From: an uncultured Rhodospirillaceae bacterium
GTDB lineage: Bacteria > Pseudomonadota > Alphaproteobacteria > Reyranellales > Reyranellaceae
Length of the DNA stretch: 64,000 nt
Reading direction: 5' to 3'
Assembly: GCA_945952105.1 (NCBI GenBank)
Contig: CAMFGZ010000008.1
Location: 62,001 to 126,000, forward strand
Part shown: piece after piece, positions 37,752 to 47,048 of the stretch
Layout of the letters: the number at the start of each line of letters is the position of its first letter
Numbering within the stretch: the stretch's first letter is position 1
Made by a program: the position numbers and the translations under genes
The notes under the pieces: generated by a model
Told to the model about the DNA's origin: nothing
The model's input: the letters and a program-made list of their open reading frames with translations, nothing else
Databases searched by the model: none

Positions 37752-38957
37752 TCAGTCCTGCGTCCCGACATTCCAGACCGGAAACGGATCGGGAAATCGG
37801 GCCCAGAGCGCAGGGCCCATCGCCATCTCGGCGTCGGTGAGGAGGCAGGCATCGAGACGGCTGGTCAGCTCCTTTCTGTCCATGCCGTTCGTCCCGATGA
37901 AGACGATTTCCTGCCGGCGGTCGCCATACGGGCTCTTGAAGGAGTTGCGAATCGTGGCGCGCCACGTCGAATCCTGCGGCCATTCCTCTCTTTTGACCGC
38001 GGCCCACCAGGCACCGGCGGCCTCGTGCCGCAGCATGCCGCCCGCCTGCGAAACCGAACCGGCGAGATTCATGCGGGACGCCAGCCAGAAGAACCCCTTT
38101 GAGCGGATCACGCCATCCCATCTTCCGTTCAGCAATGCATAGAGGCGCATCGGGCTGAAGGGGCGGCGGGCCTTGTAGACGAAACTCCAGAAACCGTAGG
38201 TCTCGCTCTCGGGCGTATGAATGCCCTGCAACTCCTTCATCCAGCCCGGCGCCTGGCTCGCTTTTTCGTAGCTGAACAGCTTGGTGTCGAGAATGGAGTC
38301 GGGTGACACGCGGCCGTGCTCGCTGGTGACAATGCGGGCCGTGGCATTGAGACGGCGCAGCATGCTCTTCAGGAAGCCCAGCTCGTCGTTCGTCACGAGA
38401 TCGGCCTTGTTGACGACGATCACGTCAGCGAACTCGACCTGCTCCACCAGCAGGTCGACGACCGTCCTGGTGTCTTCCGGCTGGGCGGTCTGCCCGCGCT
38501 GGCGCAGGAAGTCGGCTGAGCTGAAATCCTCGAGGAAGGACTTCGCGTCCACCACCGTCGCCATCGTGTCCAGTCGGGCGACCTTTGAGAGGCTGTCACC
38601 GCTTTCGTCTTCGAATTCGAAGGTGGCGGCGACCGGCATGGGTTCGGAAATGCCGGTCGATTCGATGAGCAGGTATTCGAAACGACCTTCGGCAGCCAAT
38701 CGCTTAACTTCCAGCAGGAGATCCTCCCGCAGGGTGCAACAGATGCACCCGTTCGACATCTCGACGAGTTTCTCCTCGCTTCGACTGAGTTCCGCTCCGC
38801 CCTGCCTGACCAGAGCGGCGTCGATGTTTATCTCGCTCATGTCATTCACGATCACCGCGACCTTCCGGCCTTCGCGATTGTTGAGGACATGATTGAGCAG
38901 CGTCGTCTTGCCGGCTCCGAGATATCCGGAAAGCACGGTCACGGGTAACCTAGTCAT
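37752..38957 (-). CDS. COG0523 (CobW-type) GTPase, zinc-responsive metallochaperone
   Basis: A 401-residue P-loop GTPase. The Walker A is [11 protein letters not shown] (residues 11-21). The metal-binding CxCC is C71-I-C73-C74 in [13 protein letters not shown]. The NKxD base motif is VNKADL, and the CobW C-terminal domain has [11 protein letters not shown] and FWLASR. GGAGA precedes ATG 38957. The gene overlaps the end of DUF1826 by 8 nt, and both lie behind a Zur-box-like palindrome at 39628-39650. A role in delivering zinc under zinc shortage (YciC/ZigA type) is therefore likely; cobalt or nitrile hydratase chaperones are other members of the family. Confidence 0.92.
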   Translation of the reverse strand: MTRLPVTVLSGYLGAGKTTLLNHVLNNREGRKVAVIVNDMSEINIDAALVRQGGAELSRSEEKLVEMSNGCICCTLREDLLLEVKRLAAEGRFEYLLIESTGISEPMPVAATFEFEDESGDSLSKVARLDTMATVVDAKSFLEDFSSADFLRQRGQTAQPEDTRTVVDLLVEQVEFADVIVVNKADLVTNDELGFLKSMLRRLNATARIVTSEHGRVSPDSILDTKLFSYEKASQAPGWMKELQGIHTPESETYGFWSFVYKARRPFSPMRLYALLNGRWDGVIRSKGFFWLASRMNLAGSVSQAGGMLRHEAAGAWWAAVKREEWPQDSTWRATIRNSFKSPYGDRRQEIVFIGTNGMDRKELTSRLDACLLTDAEMAMGPALWARFPDPFPVWNVGTQD

Positions 38958-39606
38958 CGCAAGTCTCCGCATCGAGGCAAAGGAAGAGGCGCGTGACCCC
39001 CAGGCGAGCGACAGGGGGCGAGCGATGGACGATCGCGTCATTGCCCGCCCGGACCACTCCCTTGAACAGACCGACGGAAAAGCGGGGCAGCTCGTTCAGC
39101 GGGCCGCGATACCGCCGCTGGCCCCGCAGGGCCGCCTCGGCGCGTTGTGGTGGCAGCCACTGGGTTCCGGGGCCCCGGTAGGTCGCATTGAGCCGGAGGC
39201 CGACATGATCGCGATGGAAGCGCCAGCAGGCGTCGTGGTCGATCGCCTCGAGGCGTACTTTCACCATCTCGCATCGCGCGATCAGGGCAAAACGGTCGAC
39301 CAGCATCGCGATGTCGCCGATCAGCCAGTCACGTTCGGGAGAGCCGCGAAGAGAAACCCTGTCGGCCATACGCCGCAGCGGCGCTGCCGCACAGCCCGGG
39401 GCGGCGACAAACTGGCCTTCTGGCAGTTGCGAGGAGGGAAGGGCATCGAGCCACTGCGAAGAGGCTTCGGGTGCCGATCTGCGCCAGATCGCCAGCGTCG
39501 TCTCCTCATCGGCGATCTGCGCGAGACAGCTCGCCGAGCGCGCCTCCACGACGGGGCAGGCAAGAGGGGCTGACACCTTTTCCAGGGCCAGGGTCGAAGA
39601 GCCCAT
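38950..39606 (-). CDS. DUF1826 family protein
   Basis: A 218-residue protein of the DUF1826 family. [23 protein letters not shown] holds conserved His and Arg residues, reminiscent of 2OG/cupin-like oxygenase pockets but not proven. A C-terminal [11 protein letters not shown] segment is also typical. In other proteobacteria this family is found beside COG0523 GTPases in Zur regulons (established association). GAGAGG precedes ATG 39606. It overlaps the COG0523 gene, so the pair is one transcript. Confidence 0.85.
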   Translation of the reverse strand: MGSSTLALEKVSAPLACPVVEARSASCLAQIADEETTLAIWRRSAPEASSQWLDALPSSQLPEGQFVAAPGCAAAPLRRMADRVSLRGSPERDWLIGDIAMLVDRFALIARCEMVKVRLEAIDHDACWRFHRDHVGLRLNATYRGPGTQWLPPQRAEAALRGQRRYRGPLNELPRFSVGLFKGVVRAGNDAIVHRSPPVARLGVTRLFLCLDAETCDD

Positions 39607-39627
39607 GTCGGAACCTCTCAAGAGACA

Positions 39628-39650
39628 GAATGATATAACATAACATATTT
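39628..39650 (-). promoter_or_regulatory. Zur-box-like operator upstream of DUF1826-COG0523
   Basis: On the minus strand, positions 39646-39630 read ATGTTATGTTATATCAT. This matches the alphaproteobacterial Zur consensus ATGTTAT-N3-ATAACAT at all but one half-site position. It lies about 25-40 nt before ATG 39606 in a strikingly AT-rich patch of otherwise GC-rich DNA, where a promoter is expected. Zur with zinc bound would repress the two genes. Confidence 0.75.
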
Positions 39651-39682
39651 ATCTCAGGAGGCGCTACAGACAAAACATTGGG

Positions 39683-41128
39683 TTACGGCTCGGTTTCGTG
39701 GCGCGGCGCGCCGTCGTGGCGGCTGATGTCGGCGCCATCGTCGCTCTTCAGCTCCATGAACACCACTGACGAGACGATCGTCAGGATGCCCAGCACGAGG
39801 AAGGCCTGCTGCACGCCATGGATCATCGCGCCGGCATGGGAATGCATTCCTTCGGGCACGAACATCGCGGCGATCAGCGACGCTCCGGCGACGCCGAAGC
39901 TGATCGCGAGCTGTTGGCCGGTGGCGGCGATGGTGCTGGCGCCGCTGGTCTGCGAGCCCGAAACGTCGGCGTAAACCAGCGTGTTCATGCTGGTGTATTG
40001 CATGGAGGTGAAGAACCCGAGCGCGAAGGCCTGGAGGACGATGCGCCAGATTGGCGTATCCGCGCCCACGGTCGTGAACGACATGATCAGCAGCCCGACC
40101 ACGATCGTGTTGAAGACCAGCACGTTGCGATAGCCCAGCCGCGCCAGGATCGCCGGCATGAAGGTCTTCAGCCCGATCGAGGCGATGGCCTGCGGCAGCA
40201 CCAGCAGGCCGGACTGGATGGGAGAGAAGCCCAATCCGACCTGGTAGAGCAGCGGAAACAGGAAAGGGATGCCGCCGAGGCCCAGCCGGGTGAAGAAGCC
40301 ACCGTTCACCGCGGCCCTGAAGGTGCGGATTTTGAACAAAGCGAGATTGAGCAGCGGAAAGGCCGTCAGCGACGCCCGCAACCCGTACCCCGCCAATAGC
40401 ACGAGGGAGACGGCCAGAAGGCCCAGCACCTCGGGCCCGGACAGGGAATTGTCGCCGAAGACTTCCAGCACATACGACAGCAGGGCGATGCCGCCGCCGA
40501 ACAGGATCAGACCCAGCACGTCGAGCGGATGGGTCGTGGTCTCGCGATAGTCCGGCAGATAGCGCCGGATGAAGTAAAGGCCAGCGAGGCCGACCGGTAT
40601 GTTGACGAAGAACACGATGCTCCAGTGCAGCCAGTGCACGATGGCGCCGCCGGCCACGGGCCCCACCATCGGGCCGATCAGGGCGGGGATCGAGACGAAG
40701 CTCATGGCCCGCACGAGGTCGGCCTTGCCGAAGGTGCGCGCGAGCGTCATGCGGCCGACCGGCATCATCATGGCGCCGCCCGCGCCCTGCACGACGCGGC
40801 AGGCGACCAGCATTTCGATATTGGTGGAGAGGCCGCAGAGCAGAGAGCCCAGACAAAACAGGCCGATGGCGGCAGCGAAGACGCGACGCGTGCCGAACCG
40901 ATCGGCCATCCAGCCGCTCACCGGAATGAAGACCGCGAGGCTCAGCGTGTAGCTCGCGAGCACCGACTTCACATTGAGCGGCGTAACGTTCATCGCCTCG
41001 GCGATGGCGGGTACGGCGGTGTTCAGGATGGTCGTGTCGAGCGACTGCATGAAGAACGCCACCGCAACCAGCCAGGGCAGAAGGCGCTTGATGTTGTCGT
41101 CGGGCGGGATGTTTACCGTCGTGCTCAT
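39683..41128 (-). CDS. DHA2-family MFS multidrug transporter
   Basis: A 481-residue MFS protein with 14 predicted helices (EmrB/QacA type). Motifs: FFMQSLDTTILNTAVPAIAEAM in helix 1 (the DHA2 motif with Asp), GWMADRFGTRRVF (motif A), and VQGAGGAMMMPVGRMTLART (motif C-like). It probably exports drugs, fatty acids or similar lipophilic compounds. No EmrA-like partner or regulator is adjacent. It ends 33 nt before the Zur-box-like element. Confidence 0.92.
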   Translation of the reverse strand: MSTTVNIPPDDNIKRLLPWLVAVAFFMQSLDTTILNTAVPAIAEAMNVTPLNVKSVLASYTLSLAVFIPVSGWMADRFGTRRVFAAAIGLFCLGSLLCGLSTNIEMLVACRVVQGAGGAMMMPVGRMTLARTFGKADLVRAMSFVSIPALIGPMVGPVAGGAIVHWLHWSIVFFVNIPVGLAGLYFIRRYLPDYRETTTHPLDVLGLILFGGGIALLSYVLEVFGDNSLSGPEVLGLLAVSLVLLAGYGLRASLTAFPLLNLALFKIRTFRAAVNGGFFTRLGLGGIPFLFPLLYQVGLGFSPIQSGLLVLPQAIASIGLKTFMPAILARLGYRNVLVFNTIVVGLLIMSFTTVGADTPIWRIVLQAFALGFFTSMQYTSMNTLVYADVSGSQTSGASTIAATGQQLAISFGVAGASLIAAMFVPEGMHSHAGAMIHGVQQAFLVLGILTIVSSVVFMELKSDDGADISRHDGAPRHETEP

Positions 41129-41205
41129 CGGATCGTCACAGTCTGGCCTCGGACAGGGAGCGGACGCAACGCCGCGTCTGGTCTAGGATTCGGCAGGAGG
41201 CCCAC

Positions 41206-41613
41206 ATGTACCGCATGTTCGTTTCAGTCCTAGTCGTTCTCTGGACGGCCGGCGCGGTCGCCCAGGCGCCGCCTTCGCCCCAGCTCGCGAACCCGGCGTC
41301 GGTCAACTGCACGACTGAGGGAGGGACGCTCGCCATCGAACGCCGGCCCGATGGCGGCCAGTTCGGTGTCTGCGTCTTCACCGACAACTACCAATGCGAG
41401 GAATGGGCGTTGTTCCGCGGCGAATGTCCCCGCCAAGGGCTGCGCGTGACCGGCTACGTCACGCCGGCGGGACGCTATTGCGCGATCACGGGCGGGCGAT
41501 ATTCGGTCGTCTCGGCGCCGGGCGCGTCTCCGGAGCGCGGAACCTGCTCCCTGCCAGGCGGCAAAAGCTGTGATGCCGATGCGTGGTACGCCGGAACCTG
41601 TGCCGACCGGTGA
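41206..41613 (+). CDS. Secreted DUF333 (hemolysin-like) domain protein
   Basis: A 135-residue exported protein. The signal peptide MYRMFVSVLVVLWTAGAVA is followed by NPASVNCTTEGGTLAIE and YQCEEWALFRGECP, the DUF333 core. A second half repeats a cysteine-rich GRYCAITGGRYSVV...GTCSLPGGKSCDADAW pattern, similar to a degenerate second copy. CAGGAGG precedes ATG. Function unknown; the hemolysin label in databases rests on weak evidence. Confidence 0.85.
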   Translation: MYRMFVSVLVVLWTAGAVAQAPPSPQLANPASVNCTTEGGTLAIERRPDGGQFGVCVFTDNYQCEEWALFRGECPRQGLRVTGYVTPAGRYCAITGGRYSVVSAPGASPERGTCSLPGGKSCDADAWYAGTCADR

Positions 41614-41614
41614 G

Positions 41615-41977
41615 TCAGCCGAGAGCCTTCGACAAAGCCGACTTCAGGTCGTCGAGGCTGTAGGGCTTGTGCAGGACCCGAGCCCCGGCCAGAGCGGGCG
41701 GCAGGATCGAGGCGCCGTACCCGGTCGCGAACAGGAAGGGCACGCCCCGGTCCTTCAGGGTTTCGGCAACCGGAAAGCTCTTTTGTCCGGAGAGATTGAT
41801 GTCGAGGACGGCGACGTCACACGCGACCGTCCGAGCGGTCGCCACCGCCTCATCGAGCCGCGCGCACGAAGCGGCGATCTCGTGGCCGAGTTCTGCAAGC
41901 ATGTCTTCGAGTTGCATGGCGACCAGCGCTTCGTCTTCGACCACGAGAATGCGCCATTTGGCCAAGGTGTCGCTCAT
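41615..41977 (-). CDS. Single-domain response regulator (CheY-like receiver)
   Basis: A 120-residue receiver domain with no output domain. The acidic pair is E14-D15, the phosphoacceptor is Asp59 in VAVLDINLSG, Thr is in FLFATGYG, and the Lys is in VLHKPYS near residue 105. The fold begins right after ATG 41977, which decides the start, although no clear ribosome binding site is seen. No histidine kinase is adjacent, so it is an orphan regulator, possibly of the kind that works with HWE-type kinases. Confidence 0.9.
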   Translation of the reverse strand: MSDTLAKWRILVVEDEALVAMQLEDMLAELGHEIAASCARLDEAVATARTVACDVAVLDINLSGQKSFPVAETLKDRGVPFLFATGYGASILPPALAGARVLHKPYSLDDLKSALSKALG

Positions 41978-42025
41978 CGGGCAATTGTAGCGCAACGCCG
42001 CCATCGCGGCGACCGTTGAGGGGAC

Positions 42026-42619
42026 ATGCGCATACAGGTCGTCCATTGTCATCCGCTGGAGGACAGCTTCAACCATGCCTTGTTCCTCGCCGTCGTGCAG
42101 ACTTTGCGACAGGGCGGGCACGAGGTCGTCGCCACAGATCTCTACCGGGAAGGATTCGCGCCGGCGATGACCGAGCAGGAACGGCGGACCTACATGGGGA
42201 ATGGCTACGACGATTCAGCGGTAGCGGAATACGCCAGGATTTTGCGAAGCGTCGACGGCATCGTCTTCTGCTATCCGCACTGGTGGTTCTCGATGCCCGC
42301 GGTTCTCAAGGGCTATGTCGATCGGGTCTGGGGCCCGCGAACCGCTTTCGTCTATGACGCCCGGGACAACCACCTCGAGCCGAACCTTCGGAACGTGAAG
42401 CTGTTCGGTGTCGTGACGACCTTTGGATCTCCTTGGTGGGTCGTCCGGCTGTTCGCCGGCGATCCAGGACGCAAGGTGATGATGCGCGGCCTGAAGCCGA
42501 TGTGCGCCAAGCGCGTTTCGAGTTTCTGGTTGGCCCATTACGACATGGACCATTCGGGTTCCGAGGCACGGCAGGCCTACCTGCAAAAGGTAAGGGCGCG
42601 GCTCGCCACGATAAGGTGA
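42026..42619 (+). CDS. Flavodoxin-fold NAD(P)H:quinone oxidoreductase
   Basis: A 197-residue enzyme of the MdaB/KefF (Flavodoxin_2) type that reduces quinones with FMN or FAD. It starts MRIQVVHCHPLEDSFNHAL, the family N-terminus. FCYPHWWFSMPAVLKGYVDRVW is the flavin-contacting loop, and FGVVTTFGSPWWVVR follows. GAGGGGAC precedes ATG. It is divergent from the response regulator with 48 nt between starts. Confidence 0.92.
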   Translation: MRIQVVHCHPLEDSFNHALFLAVVQTLRQGGHEVVATDLYREGFAPAMTEQERRTYMGNGYDDSAVAEYARILRSVDGIVFCYPHWWFSMPAVLKGYVDRVWGPRTAFVYDARDNHLEPNLRNVKLFGVVTTFGSPWWVVRLFAGDPGRKVMMRGLKPMCAKRVSSFWLAHYDMDHSGSEARQAYLQKVRARLATIR

Positions 42620-42651
42620 CGTCCGCGCCCCTGGCCGATTCCGACCGCGGG

Positions 42652-42837
42652 TTAGCGGGTCGGCGTCGTGTACGTGGTGGTCGTGGTCGTCGCGGCCGGG
42701 CTGTAGGGATCGGTCGAGTAGGTCGTGGTGCGCTGGGTGGTGGTGGCGGCCGGCGCTTCGACGACTCGCTCGGTGCGGACCGAGCAGCCCGCGACGGCGA
42801 TACCGGCGGCTGCAACGATGACGATGGACTTGATCAT
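42652..42837 (-). CDS. Small Thr-rich lipoprotein, 61 aa
   Basis: A 61-residue predicted lipoprotein. The signal sequence MIKSIVIVAAAGIAVAGC ends in a lipobox with Cys18. The mature part is low-complexity, rich in Thr, Tyr and Pro (TTTQRTTTYSTDPYSP and a T run). AGGAGAGG precedes ATG 42837, a very good start; longer upstream frames are not supported. No family recognised. It is divergent from the monooxygenase gene. Confidence 0.78.
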   Translation of the reverse strand: MIKSIVIVAAAGIAVAGCSVRTERVVEAPAATTTQRTTTYSTDPYSPAATTTTTTYTTPTR

Positions 42838-42970
42838 TGACCTCTCCTGCTCCTGTGAATGATCGGCGCCAACGGGCGCCTGACGGAGCGGTTGCCGGCC
42901 GGGCGGACAACCGCCGCTGTGCAACCGGGTCGCGTTGCAGATCGGCCACACCCCCGGATAGGCTCATCTG

Positions 42971-44584
42971 ATGACCATTGAACGACCCAGCCCCGATTAC
43001 GACGCCATCATCATCGGCGCCGGCATGTCCGGCCTTTTCCAGCTCTACCGGTTGCGCGAACTCGGGATGAAGGTCCGGGTGTTCGAGTCCGGCACCGGGG
43101 TAGGGGGGACCTGGTACTGGAACCGCTATCCGGGCGCGCGCTTCGACTCGGAGAGTTATTCCTATGGCTATTCGTTTTCCAAGGAACTCCTGGCCGAGTG
43201 GGACTGGACCGAGCATTTCTCGCCCCAGCCCGAGACGCTGCGCTACCTCAATCACGTCGCCGACAGGTTCGACCTGCGCCGAGACATCCGGTTCCGCAGC
43301 AAGGTCGCGGCTGCGCACTGGCAGGAGGAAGCACGGAGCTGGCGGGTCACGCTCGAGGATGGCGGCACTCACACCGCGCGCTTCCTCATCACCGCCATCG
43401 GGCCGCTTTCGGCCTTCACCATGCCGCGCATCGAGGGCATCGACAGCTTCGAGGGCCAAAGCTGCCACACCGCGCGCTGGCCGCACGAGCCGGTGAGCTT
43501 CGAGGGCAAGAGGGTCGCCGTGATCGGCACTGGCGCGACCGGGGTGCAGACCATCCAGGAGGTGGCGAAAACGGCGAAGAATCTCACGGTGTTCCAGCGC
43601 ACGCCCAACTGGTGCGCACCGCTGCACAACGGGAAGATCGAGCCCGACGAGATGGCTCGCATCCGTGCCGGGTATCCCGAGATCTTCCGGCGCTGCCAGG
43701 AGACCTTCGCCTGCTTCCTGCACACCGCCGATCCGCGCGGCACCTTCGACGTGACGCCGGAGGAGCGCGAGGCCTTCTTCGAGAAACTCTACGGCGAGCG
43801 GGGCTTCGGGATCTGGGTCGGCAACTTCAACGACATACTGACCAACCGCGAGGCCAACGCGCTGATCTCGGATTTCGTCGCCCGCAAGATCAGGAGTCGC
43901 GTGAAGGACCCCGCGGTGGCCGAGAAGCTCATCCCGAAGAACCATGGGTTCGGCACCCGCCGCGTGCCGCTCGAGACGCGCTACTACGAGGTCTACAACC
44001 AGCCGAACGTCGAGCTGGTCGACATCAAGGAGGCTCCGATCGAGCGCATTACGCCGACCGGCATCAGGACCAGCGCGCGTGACTACGAATTCGACATGAT
44101 CATCTACGCCACCGGCTTCGATGCGCTGACCGGCGCCTTCGACCGCATCGACATCCGCGGCGTCGATGGCCGCAAGCTCAAGGAAGAATGGGCGGACGGC
44201 GCGGAAACCTTCGTCGGCATGTCGGTTCAGGGGTTTCCCAACATGCTGATGCTGCTGGGACCGCACACGGCGCTGGGCAACATTCCGCGCAGCATCGAAT
44301 ACAATGTCGAGTGGGTGACCGACCTGATGCGTTTCATGCGCGACAAGGGCCTCACCCGCATCGATGCCCGGCCCGAAGGCGTCGACACCTGGATGAAGAC
44401 GGTGCACGAGGCGTCGGTGGGATTGCTCTCGAACGAGGTCAATTCCTGGTTCACCGGCGTCAACACCAATGTCGACGGCAAGCAGACCCGCCGTATTTCG
44501 CGCTACAGCGGCAGCGCCCCGGCCTATCGCGCCCGCTGCGACGAGGTCGCCGCCGGGGATTACCGGGAGATGGACCTGCGTTAG
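42971..44584 (+). CDS. Flavin-containing (Baeyer-Villiger-type) monooxygenase
   Basis: A 537-residue FAD/NADPH monooxygenase. The FAD fold is IIGAGMSGL (residues 15-23). GVGGTWYWNRYPGARFD is typical of class B enzymes. The Baeyer-Villiger fingerprint FxGxxxHxxxWP is complete as FEGQSCHTARWP. The NADPH fold is VIGTGATGVQ, and YATGFDALTGAF follows. Likely substrates are cyclic or aryl ketones or steroids. It is of normal length. No catabolic partner gene is adjacent, so it seems a stand-alone enzyme. Confidence 0.92.
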   Translation: MTIERPSPDYDAIIIGAGMSGLFQLYRLRELGMKVRVFESGTGVGGTWYWNRYPGARFDSESYSYGYSFSKELLAEWDWTEHFSPQPETLRYLNHVADRFDLRRDIRFRSKVAAAHWQEEARSWRVTLEDGGTHTARFLITAIGPLSAFTMPRIEGIDSFEGQSCHTARWPHEPVSFEGKRVAVIGTGATGVQTIQEVAKTAKNLTVFQRTPNWCAPLHNGKIEPDEMARIRAGYPEIFRRCQETFACFLHTADPRGTFDVTPEEREAFFEKLYGERGFGIWVGNFNDILTNREANALISDFVARKIRSRVKDPAVAEKLIPKNHGFGTRRVPLETRYYEVYNQPNVELVDIKEAPIERITPTGIRTSARDYEFDMIIYATGFDALTGAFDRIDIRGVDGRKLKEEWADGAETFVGMSVQGFPNMLMLLGPHTALGNIPRSIEYNVEWVTDLMRFMRDKGLTRIDARPEGVDTWMKTVHEASVGLLSNEVNSWFTGVNTNVDGKQTRRISRYSGSAPAYRARCDEVAAGDYREMDLR

Positions 44585-44689
44585 TCGGAGCAGGTGCGTC
44601 CCTTGGGGCCATACCTTCAACCTGAATATGGTGTAGAATAGCACAACGCCTGCATCGACCGATGGCCGGCTCACGGAAGGATTGAGATC

Positions 44690-46963
44690 GTGAACGCACT
44701 TCGCTCGCTCGTTTTGGCTGTGTTCCTGATCCTCGGCTTGGGGGCTCACGCCGAGGCACAAGCCCCGGCCGCACCTCCCGCGGGCATGTCGCAGCAGCAG
44801 TTCGACTCGCTGGTCGATGCCATCAGCAACTCCGTGACGGAGAAGTTGAAGGCGGAGGGAGCGGCGGCACCGGCCGCGAAGCCCGCGGCTCCGGCTCCGG
44901 CTCCGGCAGCTTCCGATTCGAAATCCAAGTCCAAGGCGCCGCCGCCGCCGAAGATCGTGCATGTCGAGCCCAAGGCGGGGCCCGATCCGTTCGTTGCCTT
45001 CATCAATGGCACCGAGAAGGTCTTCCATGCGCTTCCGGTCGTGGGCGCGCAGTTGGCCCTCATCCCGACCCTGCTCGACCAGCGTGCCCAGGGCGGGCGG
45101 GGGGCATCGACGTTCCTGTTGCTGCTCTGCGCGGTCGCCGTCGTCGCCGTGGCGGCGGAGGGGGTTCTTCGCCTGTTTCTGCATCGGCTGAGGGCGCGGC
45201 TGGCGGCAAACGCCGGGCCGGAAGGCGGCGTACGTTCGATCGGCTATCTCGCAGGTCTCGCCCTCCTCGACGGGTTGGGTGTCCTGGTGGTCTGGTTGAT
45301 CTGCAATGCCGCCACGGGCGCGTGGTTCACCGGGGCGACGGGCCAGGACAAGCTGGCGGCGGCCGTGCTTGCCGGCATCTTTTCGTGGCGCCTCTACGTC
45401 CTGCTGTTCCGCGTCGTGCTGCAGCCGGAATTGCCGACGGCCCGCCTGTGTGCCGCCGGCAACCATGAAGCCAAGGCGATGTACCTGCGGATCGCCGCCG
45501 TGATGCTCGTGATCGTCCTGATGCGCATTCTGGCGCAGGTCCTGGTGGCAATCCGGACGCCGGAAGATGCGATGGCCAGCTTCCAGGTGATCGGAGCCTT
45601 CATTTATCTATCGGCTTTCCTTTGGCTCGCTTTCCGGTCGCGCCTCGGTGCCGAGCAGTGGTTCGGCGGGCTGGGGCAACTGGCGCCGGTGATCGGCGTG
45701 GTCGGCCGGAAGTGGATTCCCATTGCGCCGCTGTTCTTCATCGCCCTCGGAGTCACGCTGATCTACGGCGCGGTCTCCGGCTTCCGCTATGTCGGCTCGG
45801 CTATGGTGCTGACGCTCAATCTCGTGGTCGGCGTGCTGATCTTCGAGACGCTGATGCAGGCCTTCGTGCGGCGCCTCGATTCCCAACTCGAGGGAAAGAC
45901 GCCGGCCGGCAACACCCCGAAGCTTCCCGACGTCGTGGCGCGCTGCATTCGCGTCGCCGTGCTGATCGGTGTGGCGGTGGTCATCGCGGAAAGCTGGGTG
46001 GTGCAGGTGCTCGGGCTGGTGAACGACAGCGAATGGGAGCAGCTCACCAGCTCCTCCCGCACCGCGGGGGTGACGTTGTTCGTGGCCTTCGTCGCCTGGG
46101 AACTCTTCAAATACATGACCGAACCCTACATGGGCACGAAGACCAAGGATGCCGCGCAGGCGATCGCCGACGGCGACGCGAATGCGGCGCCGGCGTCGCG
46201 GCTCAGCACCATGATGCCGCTGATGCGGCGCACGGCGGCGGTGCTGATCATCCTCGTCGCGGTGATGGTCGCGCTGCAGGATTTCGGCATCAACATCACG
46301 CCCCTGATCGCCGGCGCGTCGGTTTTCGGCATCGCCATCTCGTTCGGCAGCCAGACGCTGGTGAAGGACATCGTGTCGGGCCTGTTCTATCTCTCCGACG
46401 ACGCTTTCCGGGTCGGGGAGTACATCGACTGCGGCAAGGCCAAGGGCACGGTCGAGGGCTTCACGCTGCGCTCGATCAAGCTGCGGCATCAGAACGGGCA
46501 GGTGCACACGATCCCGTTCGGCCAGCTCGGGCAGATCACCAACTTCAGCCGCGACTGGATCACGGTCAAGTTCAACCTCCGCTTCGCCCGCGACACCGAC
46601 ATCGAGAAGCTGCGCAAGGCCTCGAAGAAGATCGGCGCCGAGATGATGGAAATGCCGGCCCTCGCCGACCAGATCCTGGCACCGTTCAAGATGCAGGGTG
46701 TCGCCGACATTGCCGGAAACGCCATCGTGGTGCGCTTCAAGTTCACGGCCCGGCCGGGCAACCCGGCCGCCATCCAGCGCGAGGCCATGAAGCGGATGTT
46801 CAGCACCTTCCCGGCAATGGGCTTCGAGTTCGCCCAGGAGGGGGCCAACGTCGTGGTCCATACAGGGCCCGCGGCCGCCAACGATGCCACGGAAGGCCAT
46901 CCGCCAGCGGCGCCGGCGCCCGCCGGCGCTCCTGCTGGAACCATTCCGGCGGCGGCCACCTAG
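44690..46963 (+). CDS. MscS-family mechanosensitive channel with long N-terminal region
   Basis: A 757-residue membrane protein. The signal peptide MNALRSLVLAVFLILGLGAHAEA is followed by a Pro/Ala/Lys-rich periplasmic stretch (to about residue 100), then many helices. The MscS core follows: pore helix VFGIAISFGSQTLVKDIVSG, then the beta domain VGEYIDCGKAKGTVEGFTLRS and HTIPFGQLGQITNFSRDW. It is larger than MscS (about 290 residues) and closer to MscM/YbdG-like multi-helix members. Its role is release of solutes on osmotic downshift. The start is GTG 44690 with GGAAGG upstream. The tail is Pro/Ala-rich. A UPF0114 gene follows 85 nt downstream. Confidence 0.92.
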   Translation: MNALRSLVLAVFLILGLGAHAEAQAPAAPPAGMSQQQFDSLVDAISNSVTEKLKAEGAAAPAAKPAAPAPAPAASDSKSKSKAPPPPKIVHVEPKAGPDPFVAFINGTEKVFHALPVVGAQLALIPTLLDQRAQGGRGASTFLLLLCAVAVVAVAAEGVLRLFLHRLRARLAANAGPEGGVRSIGYLAGLALLDGLGVLVVWLICNAATGAWFTGATGQDKLAAAVLAGIFSWRLYVLLFRVVLQPELPTARLCAAGNHEAKAMYLRIAAVMLVIVLMRILAQVLVAIRTPEDAMASFQVIGAFIYLSAFLWLAFRSRLGAEQWFGGLGQLAPVIGVVGRKWIPIAPLFFIALGVTLIYGAVSGFRYVGSAMVLTLNLVVGVLIFETLMQAFVRRLDSQLEGKTPAGNTPKLPDVVARCIRVAVLIGVAVVIAESWVVQVLGLVNDSEWEQLTSSSRTAGVTLFVAFVAWELFKYMTEPYMGTKTKDAAQAIADGDANAAPASRLSTMMPLMRRTAAVLIILVAVMVALQDFGINITPLIAGASVFGIAISFGSQTLVKDIVSGLFYLSDDAFRVGEYIDCGKAKGTVEGFTLRSIKLRHQNGQVHTIPFGQLGQITNFSRDWITVKFNLRFARDTDIEKLRKASKKIGAEMMEMPALADQILAPFKMQGVADIAGNAIVVRFKFTARPGNPAAIQREAMKRMFSTFPAMGFEFAQEGANVVVHTGPAAANDATEGHPPAAPAPAGAPAGTIPAAAT

Positions 46964-47048
46964 TCTCGCAATCGTCATTTGCAGGCGGGTTGCAACCGGC
47001 AGCCCGATTGGGCAAAAGCGCCTCCCGATCCCTGGGAGGAAACGCCTG

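Noticed and set aside
42215..45466. Leftward open frame of about 1083 codons across the monooxygenase region
   Set aside because: It covers the antisense of the quinone oxidoreductase, the monooxygenase and part of MscS; composition is that of a shadow frame in GC-rich DNA.
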